A DNA stretch of 64,000 nucleotides from an uncultured Pelagibacteraceae bacterium (lineage in GTDB: Bacteria > Pseudomonadota > Alphaproteobacteria > Pelagibacterales > Pelagibacteraceae), in assembly GCA_902592325.1 (NCBI GenBank), contig CACJEC010000001.1, forward strand, positions 124,001 through 188,000. Reading direction: 5' to 3'. Below are positions 29,757 to 40,323 of this stretch, piece by piece (the first letter of the stretch is position 1; each line of letters begins with the position of its first letter). A program made the translations under genes and the position numbers. The notes under the pieces were generated by a model. It saw only the letters and a program-made list of their open reading frames with translations, searched no databases and was not told where the DNA came from.

Positions 29757-30263
29757 TTATACAATTAGTGTTTCTTTTTTAAAAATAGTCATACCTCTTG
29801 CTAAATAATTTTTTAAAGCGTTTTTATGATCAAGGGTACAAGTATGAAGCCAAACCCTTTTTATTTCTTTTTTTTCAAAAGATTTTTTAATTGCAGTTGT
29901 AAGCAAATATCCCCCTAATTTTTTATTATGGTATTCCTCTAATAAACCAAAATAAGCAATTTCAATTTCATCAGGGTCTGTATGAAAAATTAACTCAAAA
30001 TACCCCGCAAAATCATCATTAACTTTTAAAATATATGTTTTTACTTTCGGGTTAGAAATGTATTTTATCCAATCATTATCCTTCCAAACAAGCCTATCAT
30101 TCCATCTATGTTTCTTACCAACATTTTTATAAAAAAATTTATTTATTTGAAAATCATCTGATTTTACAAGTACAACTTTATACTGTGATTCAGTAAAACT
30201 ACTTTCAATTAAAGCGTTAATAGACTTTATTTCTAAATAATTTCTGTCAATCTTCTCTTTCAC
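29757..30263 (-). CDS. GNAT-family N-acetyltransferase
   Basis: DEIEIAYFGLLEEYHNKKLGGYLLTTAIKKSFEKKEIKRVWLHTCTLDHKNALKNYLARGM. Confidence 0.88.
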   Translation of the reverse strand: MKEKIDRNYLEIKSINALIESSFTESQYKVVLVKSDDFQINKFFYKNVGKKHRWNDRLVWKDNDWIKYISNPKVKTYILKVNDDFAGYFELIFHTDPDEIEIAYFGLLEEYHNKKLGGYLLTTAIKKSFEKKEIKRVWLHTCTLDHKNALKNYLARGMTIFKKETLIV

Positions 30264-30625
30264 TCAACCATTTTTCCTACTTTTTCGCCACCAAATAAAT
30301 GGAAATGTAAATGAGGTACTTCTTGCCCCCCATCTTCACTAATATTTGCTAATGCTCTATAACCTTTTCCCGTATCAACAGAAATTTTAAGTTTTTTTGC
30401 AACTATATTAATTCCTTTTAATAAACCAACCATTTCGTCTGGACTTGCATTTGAACTAAAATCGTCAAGATCAACATATTTTCCTTTAGGAATAACTAAT
30501 GCATGAATTTTTTTTTGTGGATTAATATCATAAAATGATAATACAAACTCATCTTCATAAATCTTATTACACGGAATATCGCCACTTAATATTTTTGCAA
30601 AAATATTATTATTGTCGTAACTCAT
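30260..30625 (-). CDS. HIT-family (HINT-like) protein
   Basis: IFAKILSGDIPCNKIYED; HALVIPK; QEVPHLHFHLFGGE. Confidence 0.95.
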   Translation of the reverse strand: MSYDNNNIFAKILSGDIPCNKIYEDEFVLSFYDINPQKKIHALVIPKGKYVDLDDFSSNASPDEMVGLLKGINIVAKKLKISVDTGKGYRALANISEDGGQEVPHLHFHLFGGEKVGKMVE

Positions 30626-30894
30626 TTTTTTCTTTTATCTAACTCTTCCATTACATCTTCAATCTTAATATTATTTGTCTCAAGATACATGATAAGATGA
30701 TAAAAAACATCTGCCGCTTCATGAATTTTATTTGTACCCTTTTCTACGGCTTCTATTAATTCATTTATTTCTTCTAAAATTTTAGCTTTGCTTAATGATT
30801 TGTCACTCAATAGTTTATTTGTATATGAGTTTTCTTTAGGAGATTTTTTTCTCTCTCTTGCTAAATTTAACAAGTTTTCTAGGTTCTTAAGCAT
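30622..30894 (-). CDS. hisE: Phosphoribosyl-ATP pyrophosphatase
   Basis: KILEEINELIEAVEKGTNKIHEAADVFYHLIMYLE; adjacent to hisF. Confidence 0.9.
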   Translation of the reverse strand: MLKNLENLLNLARERKKSPKENSYTNKLLSDKSLSKAKILEEINELIEAVEKGTNKIHEAADVFYHLIMYLETNNIKIEDVMEELDKRKK

Positions 30895-30895
30895 A

Positions 30896-31651
30896 CTAAA
30901 TTCTAACAGGTATTCCTTTTGAATCCAAATATTCCTTAGCCTCTTTTACTGAATGGGTTCCATAATGAAATATTGATGCTGCCAATACACCGCTAGCATT
31001 TCCCAATTTTATTCCATCAACTAAATGATCTAAATTTCCTACTCCACCAGATGCAATTATAGGTATGTTTACCTTTAAAGATATTTTAGACATTAAATCA
31101 ATATCATAACCAACTTGTGTCCCATCTCTATCCATAGAAGTTACTAGTAATTCTCCTGCCCCACTTTCCTCCATTTTTTTTGCGTATTCTAGTGCATTAA
31201 TCCCACTATTGTTTCTTCCTCCATGAGTAAACACTTCCCATTTATTTCCATTTTTTTTTGCATCAATTGCAACTACTATACATTGAGATCCAAATTTTTT
31301 TGAGCTTTCATAAACAACTTTTGAGTTTTCAACTGCAGCAGTATTTATTGAAACCTTATCTGCTCCACAATTAAGTAATTTATTAATATCATCTACACTC
31401 CTGACACCACCACCAACAGTTAATGGTACAAAGCATTTCTTTGAGGTATTTTTAACCACATCATAAATTGTTTTTCTATTTTCATTAGAAGCAGTAATAT
31501 CTAAAAGACAAATTTCATCTGCACCACCATCAGAATAAATTTTAGCTTGCTCAACAGGATCTCCAGCATCTTTTAGATCAACAAAATTAATTCCTTTTAC
31601 TACACGACCATTTTTAATGTCTAAACAAGGTATTATTCTATTTTTAAGCAT
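30896..31651 (-). CDS. hisF: Imidazole glycerol phosphate synthase, cyclase subunit
   Basis: [55 protein letters not shown]. Confidence 0.97.
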   Translation of the reverse strand: MLKNRIIPCLDIKNGRVVKGINFVDLKDAGDPVEQAKIYSDGGADEICLLDITASNENRKTIYDVVKNTSKKCFVPLTVGGGVRSVDDINKLLNCGADKVSINTAAVENSKVVYESSKKFGSQCIVVAIDAKKNGNKWEVFTHGGRNNSGINALEYAKKMEESGAGELLVTSMDRDGTQVGYDIDLMSKISLKVNIPIIASGGVGNLDHLVDGIKLGNASGVLAASIFHYGTHSVKEAKEYLDSKGIPVRI

Positions 31652-32369
31652 CTAATTCTTTAACTAGTTCGTTCAACTCAATATCACCATCATAGATAGC
31701 CTTTCCAACTATAATACCCTCTATGTTTTTATTATTCATTTCCTTGGCTTTTTTAATATCATTAATAGAAGAAACTCCACCTGATATTATTACAGGACAA
31801 TTAGATATGTTAGCAACCTTAGTTGTATCATCAAAATTAGGGCTTTGCTTCATTCCATCTCTATTTATATCAGTATAAATTAATCTACTGACACCAAAGT
31901 CATTTACCTCTCTCAAATAATCTAAAGTTAATTGATTAGAATTTTCTTTCCAACCAGAAACAGATAAATATCCATCTTTAGCATCCAATCCTAAAGCGAT
32001 TTTATTTGGAAATTTTATACATGCGTCTTTTAAAAAGTTTTTATCTTTTACGGCCGCACTTCCTAATATTACTTTCTCAACACCAATGTCCACATATTTC
32101 TGAATACTTTCAAAATTTCTCACACCTCCACCAACTTCGATTTTAAGATCAAATTTACTTACTATTTCTTGAATAAAACTTAAATTGACTATTTCACCAG
32201 TCAAAGCTCCATCTAAATCTACTATGTGTAAATTTTTAAAACCATAATCTTTATATAAACTAGCTTGATCAATTGGAGTAATTTCATATTCAGTTTTATT
32301 ATCAAAGTCTCCCTTGACCAACCTTACACATTTTTTATCTTTAATATCTATTGCTGGCAATATTTTCAT
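31644..32369 (-). CDS. hisA: Phosphoribosylformimino-5-aminoimidazole carboxamide ribotide isomerase
   Basis: [48 protein letters not shown]. Confidence 0.96.
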   Translation of the reverse strand: MKILPAIDIKDKKCVRLVKGDFDNKTEYEITPIDQASLYKDYGFKNLHIVDLDGALTGEIVNLSFIQEIVSKFDLKIEVGGGVRNFESIQKYVDIGVEKVILGSAAVKDKNFLKDACIKFPNKIALGLDAKDGYLSVSGWKENSNQLTLDYLREVNDFGVSRLIYTDINRDGMKQSPNFDDTTKVANISNCPVIISGGVSSINDIKKAKEMNNKNIEGIIVGKAIYDGDIELNELVKELDA

Positions 32370-33209
32370 TTAATTATTTTTAAATTTTTCATCTTCTTCT
32401 GGTTTTCTTAAAACTATATTATCCAGATAAATGGTTTGATCTTGTAAACTTTCCCAATCAGAATTCCAATATCCTATTGTTCTATGTCTATAAATTCCTA
32501 TTTTCATATACCCTCCTGTACAAGTATCAGCCAAAGTTTTTATATTTTTAAGATCAACAACTACTTTGTCATTTTTGTAAATTTTAAATCTTCCTGTTTC
32601 ATCTAACTTCCACAAAACATGAAATTTAATATGAGTCCATTTTCCTTTTAACTCATCAATTTTTCCTATAACCACAGGTTCAGACGAATAAGCTGCCTTA
32701 CTCGCCCAACTATAATAACGTTCTCCTTTATATTTAAAATCTTGAAACCAAAAATGACAGCAACTATGGCAGCCCTTGGCTTTATTATCAGTATGCATTT
32801 GGACAATTATAACAACCGCACCTTTCTTTAAAGGTTCATAATTTTCATCAAAGTAAACTGCATATTCATAAATATACTCCTTATTTTTTAACTTCATATT
32901 ACCTAAGTGTAACTCTTGCCTACTTCTATTACCTTTTCCATCACACTGGATTTGTGTAGTTTGTGCTTTGCCAGTGCCACAACCTGCATCTTCCCGGTTA
33001 ACAGTAAATTGGATACTAGTTTCTCCTTCATAAACTGGAAAACCGTCAGATTTTTTAACTTCTTTAATTCTATTCTCTTTTTTTTTATGCATTGAAATAA
33101 ATTGTTTTTTAAATCCTGTGATATCTTTAAATTTTGTTTTATGACCATCAGAAAAAGATGTGTGACAATAAAAAGAAAATAGAATTACTATACTTAAAAT
33201 TTTTTTCAT
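32370..33209 (-). CDS. Secreted polysaccharide lyase-like protein (heparin lyase I family-like)
   Basis: Signal peptide; SRQELHLGNMKLKNKEYIYEYAVYFDENYEP; WTHIKFHVLWKLDETGRFKIYKNDKVVVDLKN; MKIGIYRHR; IYLDNIVL (jelly-roll lyase pattern). Confidence 0.75.
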   Translation of the reverse strand: MKKILSIVILFSFYCHTSFSDGHKTKFKDITGFKKQFISMHKKKENRIKEVKKSDGFPVYEGETSIQFTVNREDAGCGTGKAQTTQIQCDGKGNRSRQELHLGNMKLKNKEYIYEYAVYFDENYEPLKKGAVVIIVQMHTDNKAKGCHSCCHFWFQDFKYKGERYYSWASKAAYSSEPVVIGKIDELKGKWTHIKFHVLWKLDETGRFKIYKNDKVVVDLKNIKTLADTCTGGYMKIGIYRHRTIGYWNSDWESLQDQTIYLDNIVLRKPEEDEKFKNN

Positions 33210-33210
33210 T

Positions 33211-33837
33211 TTACAAATTTATAAAATTATTAATAATTTGTAATCCAATTTTATCACTCTTCTCTGGATGAAATTGAGTTCCAAAAATATTTTCCTTTTC
33301 AACTGAACAAACAATTTTCGATGAATAATCTGTTGTTGCTGAAATTACACTTTTATCTTCAGGAATGAATTCATAACTATGTACAAAATACATGTGTGAG
33401 TTATTTTCTATATCTTTAAAAATTTTACTATCCTTTAGAATGTTTATCTGATTCCAGCCAATGTGAGGAAGTTTGTATTTTCCATTTTGATTATCTATTT
33501 TTGATACCTTACCCGAAATCCAACCGAGACCTTTGGTTTCTGTTTCTTCGTAACCAACCTCAGCAAACATTTGTAGTCCAACACAAATTCCAAGAAGTGG
33601 TTTTTTATTGTTAATTGCAAAATCATTTAAAGTATCAACTAAACCTTTGATATTATTTAAAGCATCAACACAACTCTTGAATGAACCCTGTCCTGGTAAA
33701 ACAACTTTATCACAAGATTTAATCTTATTTAAATCCGAAGTTACATTAATATTTACTTTATCTTTAGCAACTTCCTCAAAAGAGTTTATCACCGAGCTTA
33801 TGTTGCCCGAATTATAATCAACAATTGCAACGTTCAT
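33211..33837 (-). CDS. hisH: Imidazole glycerol phosphate synthase, glutamine amidotransferase subunit
   Basis: VDYNSGNISSV; LPGQGSFKSC; GICVGLQMFAE; GTQFHPEKSDKIG. Confidence 0.97.
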   Translation of the reverse strand: MNVAIVDYNSGNISSVINSFEEVAKDKVNINVTSDLNKIKSCDKVVLPGQGSFKSCVDALNNIKGLVDTLNDFAINNKKPLLGICVGLQMFAEVGYEETETKGLGWISGKVSKIDNQNGKYKLPHIGWNQINILKDSKIFKDIENNSHMYFVHSYEFIPEDKSVISATTDYSSKIVCSVEKENIFGTQFHPEKSDKIGLQIINNFINL

Positions 33838-33842
33838 TAAGC

Positions 33843-34433
33843 TTATAATGAGCCTTTAGTGGATGGGATACTCTTCTTATTTCTAGGATCCATCTCTAAA
33901 GCAACTCTTAACGATCTTGCTAGCCCTTTATAACAAGATTCAATAATATGATGGCTATTGTCACCATAAATATTTTCAATGTGCAAGGTTATACCAGCTG
34001 ATTGTGAGAAGGCCTGAAACCACTCTTTAAATAATTCAGTATCCATCTCTCCAAGTTTCTCTACTTTTAATTTTACTTTCCATATCAGATAAGGTCTGTT
34101 CGAAACATCAACCGCTACACGTGATAATGTTTCATCCATTGGTATCATCGCATGTGCATATCTTTTTATGCCCACAAATTTTTTAGCAGCTTTTTTTAAA
34201 GCCTCTCCAATAGCAATACCTGTATCTTCTGTTGTATGATGAAGATCTATATGAGTATCACCTTTTGCTTTTACTTTTAAATCAATAAGTGAATGCTTTG
34301 ATAACTGCTCAAGCATATGGTCCAAAAAACCTATTCCAGTGTCAATTTTATATTTGCCTTTTCCATCAATATTAACTTCAACATCAATACTGGTTTCTTT
34401 TGTTTTTCGCGAAACTTTTCCTTTTCTTGCCAT
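33843..34433 (-). CDS. hisB: Imidazoleglycerol-phosphate dehydratase
   Basis: [54 protein letters not shown]. Confidence 0.97.
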   Translation of the reverse strand: MARKGKVSRKTKETSIDVEVNIDGKGKYKIDTGIGFLDHMLEQLSKHSLIDLKVKAKGDTHIDLHHTTEDTGIAIGEALKKAAKKFVGIKRYAHAMIPMDETLSRVAVDVSNRPYLIWKVKLKVEKLGEMDTELFKEWFQAFSQSAGITLHIENIYGDNSHHIIESCYKGLARSLRVALEMDPRNKKSIPSTKGSL

Positions 34434-34486
34434 ATGTTGTAGAGGTATACATACATAATACCACTATATCAATATCAGTATGAGCA

Positions 34487-34514
34487 CTTGAAGTATCAAA
34501 AATAGTTACCATTT
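34487..34514 (+). promoter_or_regulatory. Candidate RpoH (sigma-32-like) promoter of hslVU
   Basis: CTTGAA-N14-taCCATTT immediately upstream of the hslV ATG (34522); pattern match by eye only. Confidence 0.4.
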
Positions 34515-34521
34515 ATTAAGA

Positions 34522-35037
34522 ATGACAACGATTGTGTTAGTAAGAAAAAACAATGAAGTAGTAGTTGCTGGTGATGGACAAGTTAGTATGGGAAATACTG
34601 TTGTTAAAAGCACAGCTTCAAAAGTTAGAAAAATTGAAAAAAGAGATGTGGTTGCTGGCTTTGCAGGTTCAACTGCGGACGCATTAACATTATTTGAAAG
34701 ATTAGAGGGAAAGCTTGAGAAACATGCTGGAAACTTATCAAGAGCTGCAGTCGAGTTAGCAAAAGACTGGCGGACAGATAAATATTTAAGAAGATTAGAG
34801 GCTTTAATGGCTGTAGGTGATAAAAATAATAGTTACATTATTTCTGGGACTGGGGATGTTTTAGAGCCTGAAGGAGACGTGATTGGAATTGGTTCTGGAG
34901 GAAATTATGCTCTAGCTGCAGGAAAAGTATTAATGGAAGGAAATATGTCTGCTGAAGAAATAGCTAAAAAAGCAATTAAAATTGCTGCCGATATATGTGT
35001 TTTTACAAATGACAATGTAAAGATTGAGAAAATATAA
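34522..35037 (+). CDS. hslV: ATP-dependent protease subunit HslV
   Basis: [27 protein letters not shown] with catalytic N-terminal Thr; [10 protein letters not shown]. Confidence 0.97.
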   Translation: MTTIVLVRKNNEVVVAGDGQVSMGNTVVKSTASKVRKIEKRDVVAGFAGSTADALTLFERLEGKLEKHAGNLSRAAVELAKDWRTDKYLRRLEALMAVGDKNNSYIISGTGDVLEPEGDVIGIGSGGNYALAAGKVLMEGNMSAEEIAKKAIKIAADICVFTNDNVKIEKI

Positions 35038-36410
35038 TGGATAATTCTAACGTAACACCTCTACATCCAAAAGATAGAAATAAAATAGAAAATGAATCAT
35101 TAGTGAGTTCTTTATCTCCTAGAGAAATAGTTTCTGAGTTAGACAGATTTGTTGTTGGTCAAAACAAAGCTAAGAAAGCTGTTGCTGTGGCACTTCGTAA
35201 TAGGTGGAGAAGGCAAGCTCTTAAAGGTGAAATGAAAAACGAAGTTTTACCAAAAAATATTCTGATGATTGGACCTACTGGGGTTGGAAAAACAGAAATT
35301 TCTAGAAGACTATCGAAATTGGCAGAAGCTCCTTTTGTAAAAGTTGAAGCAACAAGATTTACAGAAGTTGGATATGTAGGAAGAGATGTTGAACAAATTG
35401 TAAGAGATTTAATTGAAATTGCAATTTCAATGGAAAAAGTAAAAAAAAGAAAAGAAGTACATGCCAAAGCTCAGAAAGCTGCTGAAGAAAAAGTTTTAGA
35501 TGCACTAGTTGGAAAAAAAGCAAGTTTAGCAACAAGAGAAAGTTTTAGAAAAAGACTTAGAAATGGTGATTTGGATGATAATGAAATAGAAATAGCAGTT
35601 AGTGATACTGGCTCTGGAGGAACATCATTTGAAATACCTGGAATGCCTGGAGCAAATGTTGGTATGATAAACATCGGTGAGATGATTGGTAAATCGATGG
35701 GCAACAAAGAGAAAAAAAAGAAAATGACTGTAAAAGAATCTCATGAAATTTTAATAAATGATGAATCCGATAAATTAATTGAGCAAGATAAAATTGTTAA
35801 AGCTGCTAAATTATCAACTGAAAATAATGGGATAGTTTTTTTAGATGAAATAGACAAAATTTCAGCGAGAACAGATAGAGTTGGTGGTGATGTATCACGA
35901 GAGGGAGTTCAAAGAGATTTGTTACCTTTAATTGAAGGGACAACTGTGAATACAAAACATGGTCCTATCAAAACTGATCATATTTTATTTATTGCTTCCG
36001 GTGCTTTTCAACTGGCAAAGCCCTCGGACTTACTTCCTGAGCTTCAGGGTAGATTACCTATCAGAGTTGAATTAGAGGCTTTAACTAGTGATGATTTTAA
36101 AAGAATACTTAAAGAACCTGACTATAGCTTAATTAAACAATATGTGGCTTTATTGAAAACAGAAAATGTAGAACTTGAATTTTCAGAGGATGGTATTGAC
36201 TCAATTGCAAAAATAGCATCCGAAGTAAACGCAACTGTTGAAAACATTGGAGCAAGAAGACTTCATACTATTATTGAAAAAATATTGGATGAAATTAGTT
36301 TTACAGCAACTGATCGAGCTGGAGAAAAAATAGTTATCAATAAAGAATATATAAATAAAAACTTAGATAATTTAATAAAGGATACAGATTTATCTAAATT
36401 TATTTTATAA
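35037..36410 (+). CDS. hslU: ATP-dependent protease ATPase subunit HslU
   Basis: [80 protein letters not shown]. Confidence 0.98.
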   Translation: MDNSNVTPLHPKDRNKIENESLVSSLSPREIVSELDRFVVGQNKAKKAVAVALRNRWRRQALKGEMKNEVLPKNILMIGPTGVGKTEISRRLSKLAEAPFVKVEATRFTEVGYVGRDVEQIVRDLIEIAISMEKVKKRKEVHAKAQKAAEEKVLDALVGKKASLATRESFRKRLRNGDLDDNEIEIAVSDTGSGGTSFEIPGMPGANVGMINIGEMIGKSMGNKEKKKKMTVKESHEILINDESDKLIEQDKIVKAAKLSTENNGIVFLDEIDKISARTDRVGGDVSREGVQRDLLPLIEGTTVNTKHGPIKTDHILFIASGAFQLAKPSDLLPELQGRLPIRVELEALTSDDFKRILKEPDYSLIKQYVALLKTENVELEFSEDGIDSIAKIASEVNATVENIGARRLHTIIEKILDEISFTATDRAGEKIVINKEYINKNLDNLIKDTDLSKFIL

Positions 36411-36818
36411 CTTTTTTTTTAAAAAAATATAAAAAGCACCACTGCCACCATCGCCAATTTCTGCTTCCTTTATCTCCAAAATCTTTTTAATCAAATCATT
36501 ATTATTTCTTATAAACTCTGGGACTGAGTATTTAAGAATGCTATAATCTTTCGAAATATAAGGATCTTTTTCAACATATGAATGAAGTCCTTTACCTGTA
36601 ACAACAACAATTTTTGAAATACCATTATCATACGAATCATTAATAAATTTTTCAATAACCTTATTAGCTTCAAGCAAACTTAAACCATGTAAATCTATAT
36701 GCTTAGATTTTGAAATTTTTTTTTTACTAAAATTTAAATCTTTATCAGGTAATTTATCATCACTAGATAAAAAATTTTCCCAATCTTTTTTATCTTTATC
36801 TGAAATTTTATCGTTCAA
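36405..36818 (-). CDS. Smr-domain protein
   Basis: [55 protein letters not shown]. Confidence 0.93.
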   Translation of the reverse strand: MNDKISDKDKKDWENFLSSDDKLPDKDLNFSKKKISKSKHIDLHGLSLLEANKVIEKFINDSYDNGISKIVVVTGKGLHSYVEKDPYISKDYSILKYSVPEFIRNNNDLIKKILEIKEAEIGDGGSGAFYIFLKKKL

Positions 36819-37415
36819 TTAAGTAAGGGTATCAACTAATTGCCAATTTGGATTATTTGATCTTGTATCTCTTGAAAAAATCCAAGTATCATAAATTTTT
36901 TTTATCTTTTCTGGATCTCCTGAAATAACTTTTTTATCTTTATCTTTTATGCAAGTAATCACTTCACTAACAAAATCAACAGTAACATTTAGAATTTTAT
37001 CAATCTTCTTATGTTCTTTAATTTTAGCTGAATTTATACCAATAAAAGTAATCTCAGCATATTGACCTCTTTTAGTTCTTTCTTTTAAAGCCTCTTCAAA
37101 TTGATCATGTATTTTTTTACTTAGTAAAGGTTTACTAGCAATTAATTTATTATCATTGTCGCTAAAATCAGTGATAATTGTCTCATAAGCAATTTTTGCA
37201 CCTTTTAAAAATTCTTGCTGTGCTTCGTTATCAAAATTTTCTTTTTGAATAATTTTTTTTTCGGCTGGCACGTTATTTAACACCTTTTCAAATTGGGATG
37301 TTGTTTCAGCCTCGAAACCTGTTCTTTTTCCCAAAATACCTCGCAATCTCAAGAAAATAAATCCCGCAATCATTGCAAGTAGTATAATATCGATATATTC
37401 AAAACTATAACTCAT
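36819..37415 (-). CDS. Tim44-like domain membrane protein (start trimmed to MSYSFEYID)
   Basis: N-terminal TM; IAGFIFLRLRGILGKRTGFE; FLKGAKIAYETIITDFSDNDNKLIASKPLLSKKIHDQFEEAL; DTWIFSRDTRSNNPNWQLVDT. Confidence 0.92.
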   Translation of the reverse strand: MSYSFEYIDIILLAMIAGFIFLRLRGILGKRTGFEAETTSQFEKVLNNVPAEKKIIQKENFDNEAQQEFLKGAKIAYETIITDFSDNDNKLIASKPLLSKKIHDQFEEALKERTKRGQYAEITFIGINSAKIKEHKKIDKILNVTVDFVSEVITCIKDKDKKVISGDPEKIKKIYDTWIFSRDTRSNNPNWQLVDTLT

Positions 37416-37472
37416 TAGGTAAATGTAATTACTATGTTGATTAATTTCAACTAACAATTACATTAAAGACAA

Positions 37473-37898
37473 ATGAACTCAGTTTTATTAGCAATAATTT
37501 TAATACCAGTTTTAGAAATTTACTTATTTATTAAAATAGGCTCACAAATTGGAGCTTTTAATACAATATTATTAATATTTATAACTGCAATAATCGGTAT
37601 TTATTACGCAAGATATGAAGGACTAAATACTATAAGGTCAGGATTTACTCAAATAGTTAAAAATAAGGTTCCTGCTTATGAAATTATATCTGGAGCTGCT
37701 ATAGCTTTTGCCTCAATTCTTTTAATTATTCCAGGTTTCGCAACAGATTTATTTGGTTTTTTACTTATTTTTCCAATTACAAGAAAGTTATTATTAGGAA
37801 ATTTATCAAATAAAATTAAAAAAGAAGGAATAAGAAAAGATAAAATTATAGAAGGTGAGTTTGAAGATATAGAAAATAACGATGACAGAAAAATTTAA
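37473..37898 (+). CDS. FxsA family membrane protein
   Basis: IPVLEIYLFIKIGSQIGAFNTILLIFITAIIGIYYARYEGL; LLIIPGFATDLFGFLLIFPITRK. Confidence 0.92.
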   Translation: MNSVLLAIILIPVLEIYLFIKIGSQIGAFNTILLIFITAIIGIYYARYEGLNTIRSGFTQIVKNKVPAYEIISGAAIAFASILLIIPGFATDLFGFLLIFPITRKLLLGNLSNKIKKEGIRKDKIIEGEFEDIENNDDRKI

Positions 37899-38304
37899 GA
37901 TACTAGCAAAATATATCAAAGATATGTCAAGCGAGACCTCTGATATAGAAACTTTTTTATTTGTTAAAGAAAATATTTCAAAGTATCAACTTAATATAGA
38001 TATTAACTCTAAAGCTCTTAAAAATAAATTAATAGAAATTAATACTACATTAAAATTTGAAGATAAGGAAGCAAACGAAAAAAAATCTCATTATGAAATT
38101 GTTCATGCAACAATAATTAAAGTTGATGAAAAAGTTAAAGAAAAAAAAGATCTCGAAAAAATTGTTTTATGTGATGTACCTACAAAGATTTATCCTGATT
38201 TAGAAAATTCCTTTCTCAATTTAATCCATAACTCGGGACATCCAGAAATTAAGTTAGAAAAAAAAATCGATTTTAATAAACTATATAACGAAAGATTTAA
38301 TTAA
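37882..38304 (+). CDS. secB: Protein-export chaperone SecB
   Basis: FKILAKYIKDMSSETSDIETFLF; IDINSKAL; LCDVPTKIYPDLENSFLNLIHNSGHPEIKLEKKIDFNKLY. Confidence 0.85.
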   Translation: MTEKFKILAKYIKDMSSETSDIETFLFVKENISKYQLNIDINSKALKNKLIEINTTLKFEDKEANEKKSHYEIVHATIIKVDEKVKEKKDLEKIVLCDVPTKIYPDLENSFLNLIHNSGHPEIKLEKKIDFNKLYNERFN

Positions 38305-38962
38305 TAAAATTTTTCTTCAAATCTTTTTTTAGAAAATCTTTATGCTTTTTTAATTCTTCTTCGGTAGGTTTAATTACCTTTTTAAAATATAATATTTTAT
38401 TTCTTTCTAGATTTTGAGGTTTTTCTTCTTGTTTTTGAAAATCTAAAGTCGGTTCTTTTTGATCAATTAGATTGATATAAACTTTTGCTAACAAATCACA
38501 ATCAATTAGAGCTGTATGTTGAACTCTTTTAGAATTATCAATTCTGTACCTTTTACATAGAGCATCAAGACTTATTGAGGAGCCTGGAAATTTTTCTCTA
38601 GCTAGAACCAGAGTATCAATAACTTGGTTATTAATTTTATCCATTCTAAGAATTTCTAATTCATGATTAAGATGAGCCAAGTCAAACTCTGCGTTATGTA
38701 TTATTAATTTTTTTCCATTTATAAAATTTAAAAATTCCTTTACAATTTCTTTAAATTTTTTTTGGTTTGATAAGAATTCATCTGTATATCCATGAACTTC
38801 AAAAGCTTTTTCAGAAACTTTTCTTTCTGGATTTAAATAACAATGAAATTTTCTTTTCGTTGGTATTAAATTATCAAGTTCAATACATCCTATTTCAACA
38901 ATTCTATGACCATCTTTAACAGATAAACCTGTTGTTTCAGTATCTAATACTACCTCTTTCAT
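38297..38962 (-). CDS. dnaQ: DNA polymerase III epsilon subunit
   Basis: EVVLDTETTGLSVKDGHRIVEIGCIEL (ExoI); LIIHNAEFDLAHLNHEL; RVQHTALIDCDLLAKVYINL. Confidence 0.96.
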   Translation of the reverse strand: MKEVVLDTETTGLSVKDGHRIVEIGCIELDNLIPTKRKFHCYLNPERKVSEKAFEVHGYTDEFLSNQKKFKEIVKEFLNFINGKKLIIHNAEFDLAHLNHELEILRMDKINNQVIDTLVLAREKFPGSSISLDALCKRYRIDNSKRVQHTALIDCDLLAKVYINLIDQKEPTLDFQKQEEKPQNLERNKILYFKKVIKPTEEELKKHKDFLKKDLKKNFIN

Positions 38963-39532
38963 TTATTTAATTTCTTTTAAAATATATTTTATCGCTTTTT
39001 TAACAGTTTTTTTAGTAAAATCATTTTTTATAACAAATTTAGATTTTTTTTTTTTATAGCTAAGTGGCAACTGAATATTTTTAAATTTGTTAAAAAGCAG
39101 TTTATTAAAATTTGTTCTTTTTTTTAATCTTTTTAAAATATCTTTTTTTTCTGATTCAACGAAGACTAGAATATCTTTTTTATTATTAATTTTATTTTCT
39201 AACAAAAGGGGAATGTCTAAAATTACAATTTTTTTATCTTTATTCTTTTTTAAAAAAATATTCATTTTTTTTCTAATTTCTAAATGAACAATTTTAACAA
39301 TTTTATTAAGATTCGATTTATTTGCTAGTATAGCTTTTGAAATTTCATTTTTTTTTATTGGGAAAGAATAAATATATTTTGATAAGATTTTATTTAATTT
39401 AATATAAATTTTTTTATCTTTCTTATATAATTTGCTAACTTCAAGATCAGCGTTAAATACAGGGTACCCAAAATTTTTTGCTACATAACTTTTACCAGAA
39501 CCAATGCTGCCTAAAATTCCAATCTTTATCAT
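38963..39532 (-). CDS. coaE: Dephospho-CoA kinase
   Basis: IGILGSIGSGKSYVAKNFGYPVFNADLEVSKLY; VILDIPLLLENKIN. Confidence 0.93.
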   Translation of the reverse strand: MIKIGILGSIGSGKSYVAKNFGYPVFNADLEVSKLYKKDKKIYIKLNKILSKYIYSFPIKKNEISKAILANKSNLNKIVKIVHLEIRKKMNIFLKKNKDKKIVILDIPLLLENKINNKKDILVFVESEKKDILKRLKKRTNFNKLLFNKFKNIQLPLSYKKKKSKFVIKNDFTKKTVKKAIKYILKEIK

Positions 39533-40323
39533 TAATCTAAAATTTCAATTACTTCCTTATTTATCTTTGGTTTAATACCATGCCATATATTAAATGCTGC
39601 AGACGCCTGGTATATAAACATCGATTTACCATTTTCTATTCTGTTTCCCAATTTTTTTCCAACTTTCAGAAAATTTGTTTCACTTGGTTTATAAATTACG
39701 TCGTAAAAAAGTTTGTTTTTACCTATTTTAAATTCATCTAAGTTTATCTTATCGTCATTTTTGAGACCTAAGCTTGTTGCATTAATAATTATATCAAAAT
39801 TAGGAATCTCACCCCATTCAACTACATTTATATTTTTAAATTGATCTTTTAATTTGTCTGCTTTACTTTTAGTTCTATTACTGAGTGTAATTTCAGATAC
39901 CTTCATTCTATTTAAAGCAAAAATTATCGATGGTGCTACGCCACCTGCTCCTAATATTAAAACTTTTTTATTATTCATATCTAGTCTTAAATCTTGAATA
40001 CTTAGCTCAAATCCTTCGATATCAGTATTATGACCAACAATTTTATTGTTATCTAAATAAATCGTATTAACTGATTGAGTATTCTCTGACTCGACACTCA
40101 AATGATCAAGAAAAGGAATTACAGCTTTTTTAAACGGAATTGTAACATTAATTCCATGAATATTTTTTTTTTTAACTTCCTCAATTAAACTACCAAGCTC
40201 AGTTTCATTGAGTTTTTTTTTTTCGTAAATTGCACTAAGATTATTAGTCTTAATCCAAAAATTATGTAATTTTGGGGATAAAGAATGTTCAATAGGATTT
40301 CCTATAACTAAAAATTTTTTCAT
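39532..40323 (-). CDS. aroE: Shikimate dehydrogenase
   Basis: VIGNPIEHSLSPKLHNFWI; GINVTIPFKKAVIPFLD; GHNTDIEGFE; LILGAGGVAPSIIFAL. Confidence 0.97.
   Translation of the reverse strand: MKKFLVIGNPIEHSLSPKLHNFWIKTNNLSAIYEKKKLNETELGSLIEEVKKKNIHGINVTIPFKKAVIPFLDHLSVESENTQSVNTIYLDNNKIVGHNTDIEGFELSIQDLRLDMNNKKVLILGAGGVAPSIIFALNRMKVSEITLSNRTKSKADKLKDQFKNINVVEWGEIPNFDIIINATSLGLKNDDKINLDEFKIGKNKLFYDVIYKPSETNFLKVGKKLGNRIENGKSMFIYQASAAFNIWHGIKPKINKEVIEILD

Noticed and set aside
35159-35707. Two minus-strand ORFs (102 and 78 aa) inside hslU
   Set aside because: Antisense shadow ORFs of a highly conserved gene; no start signals or domains.
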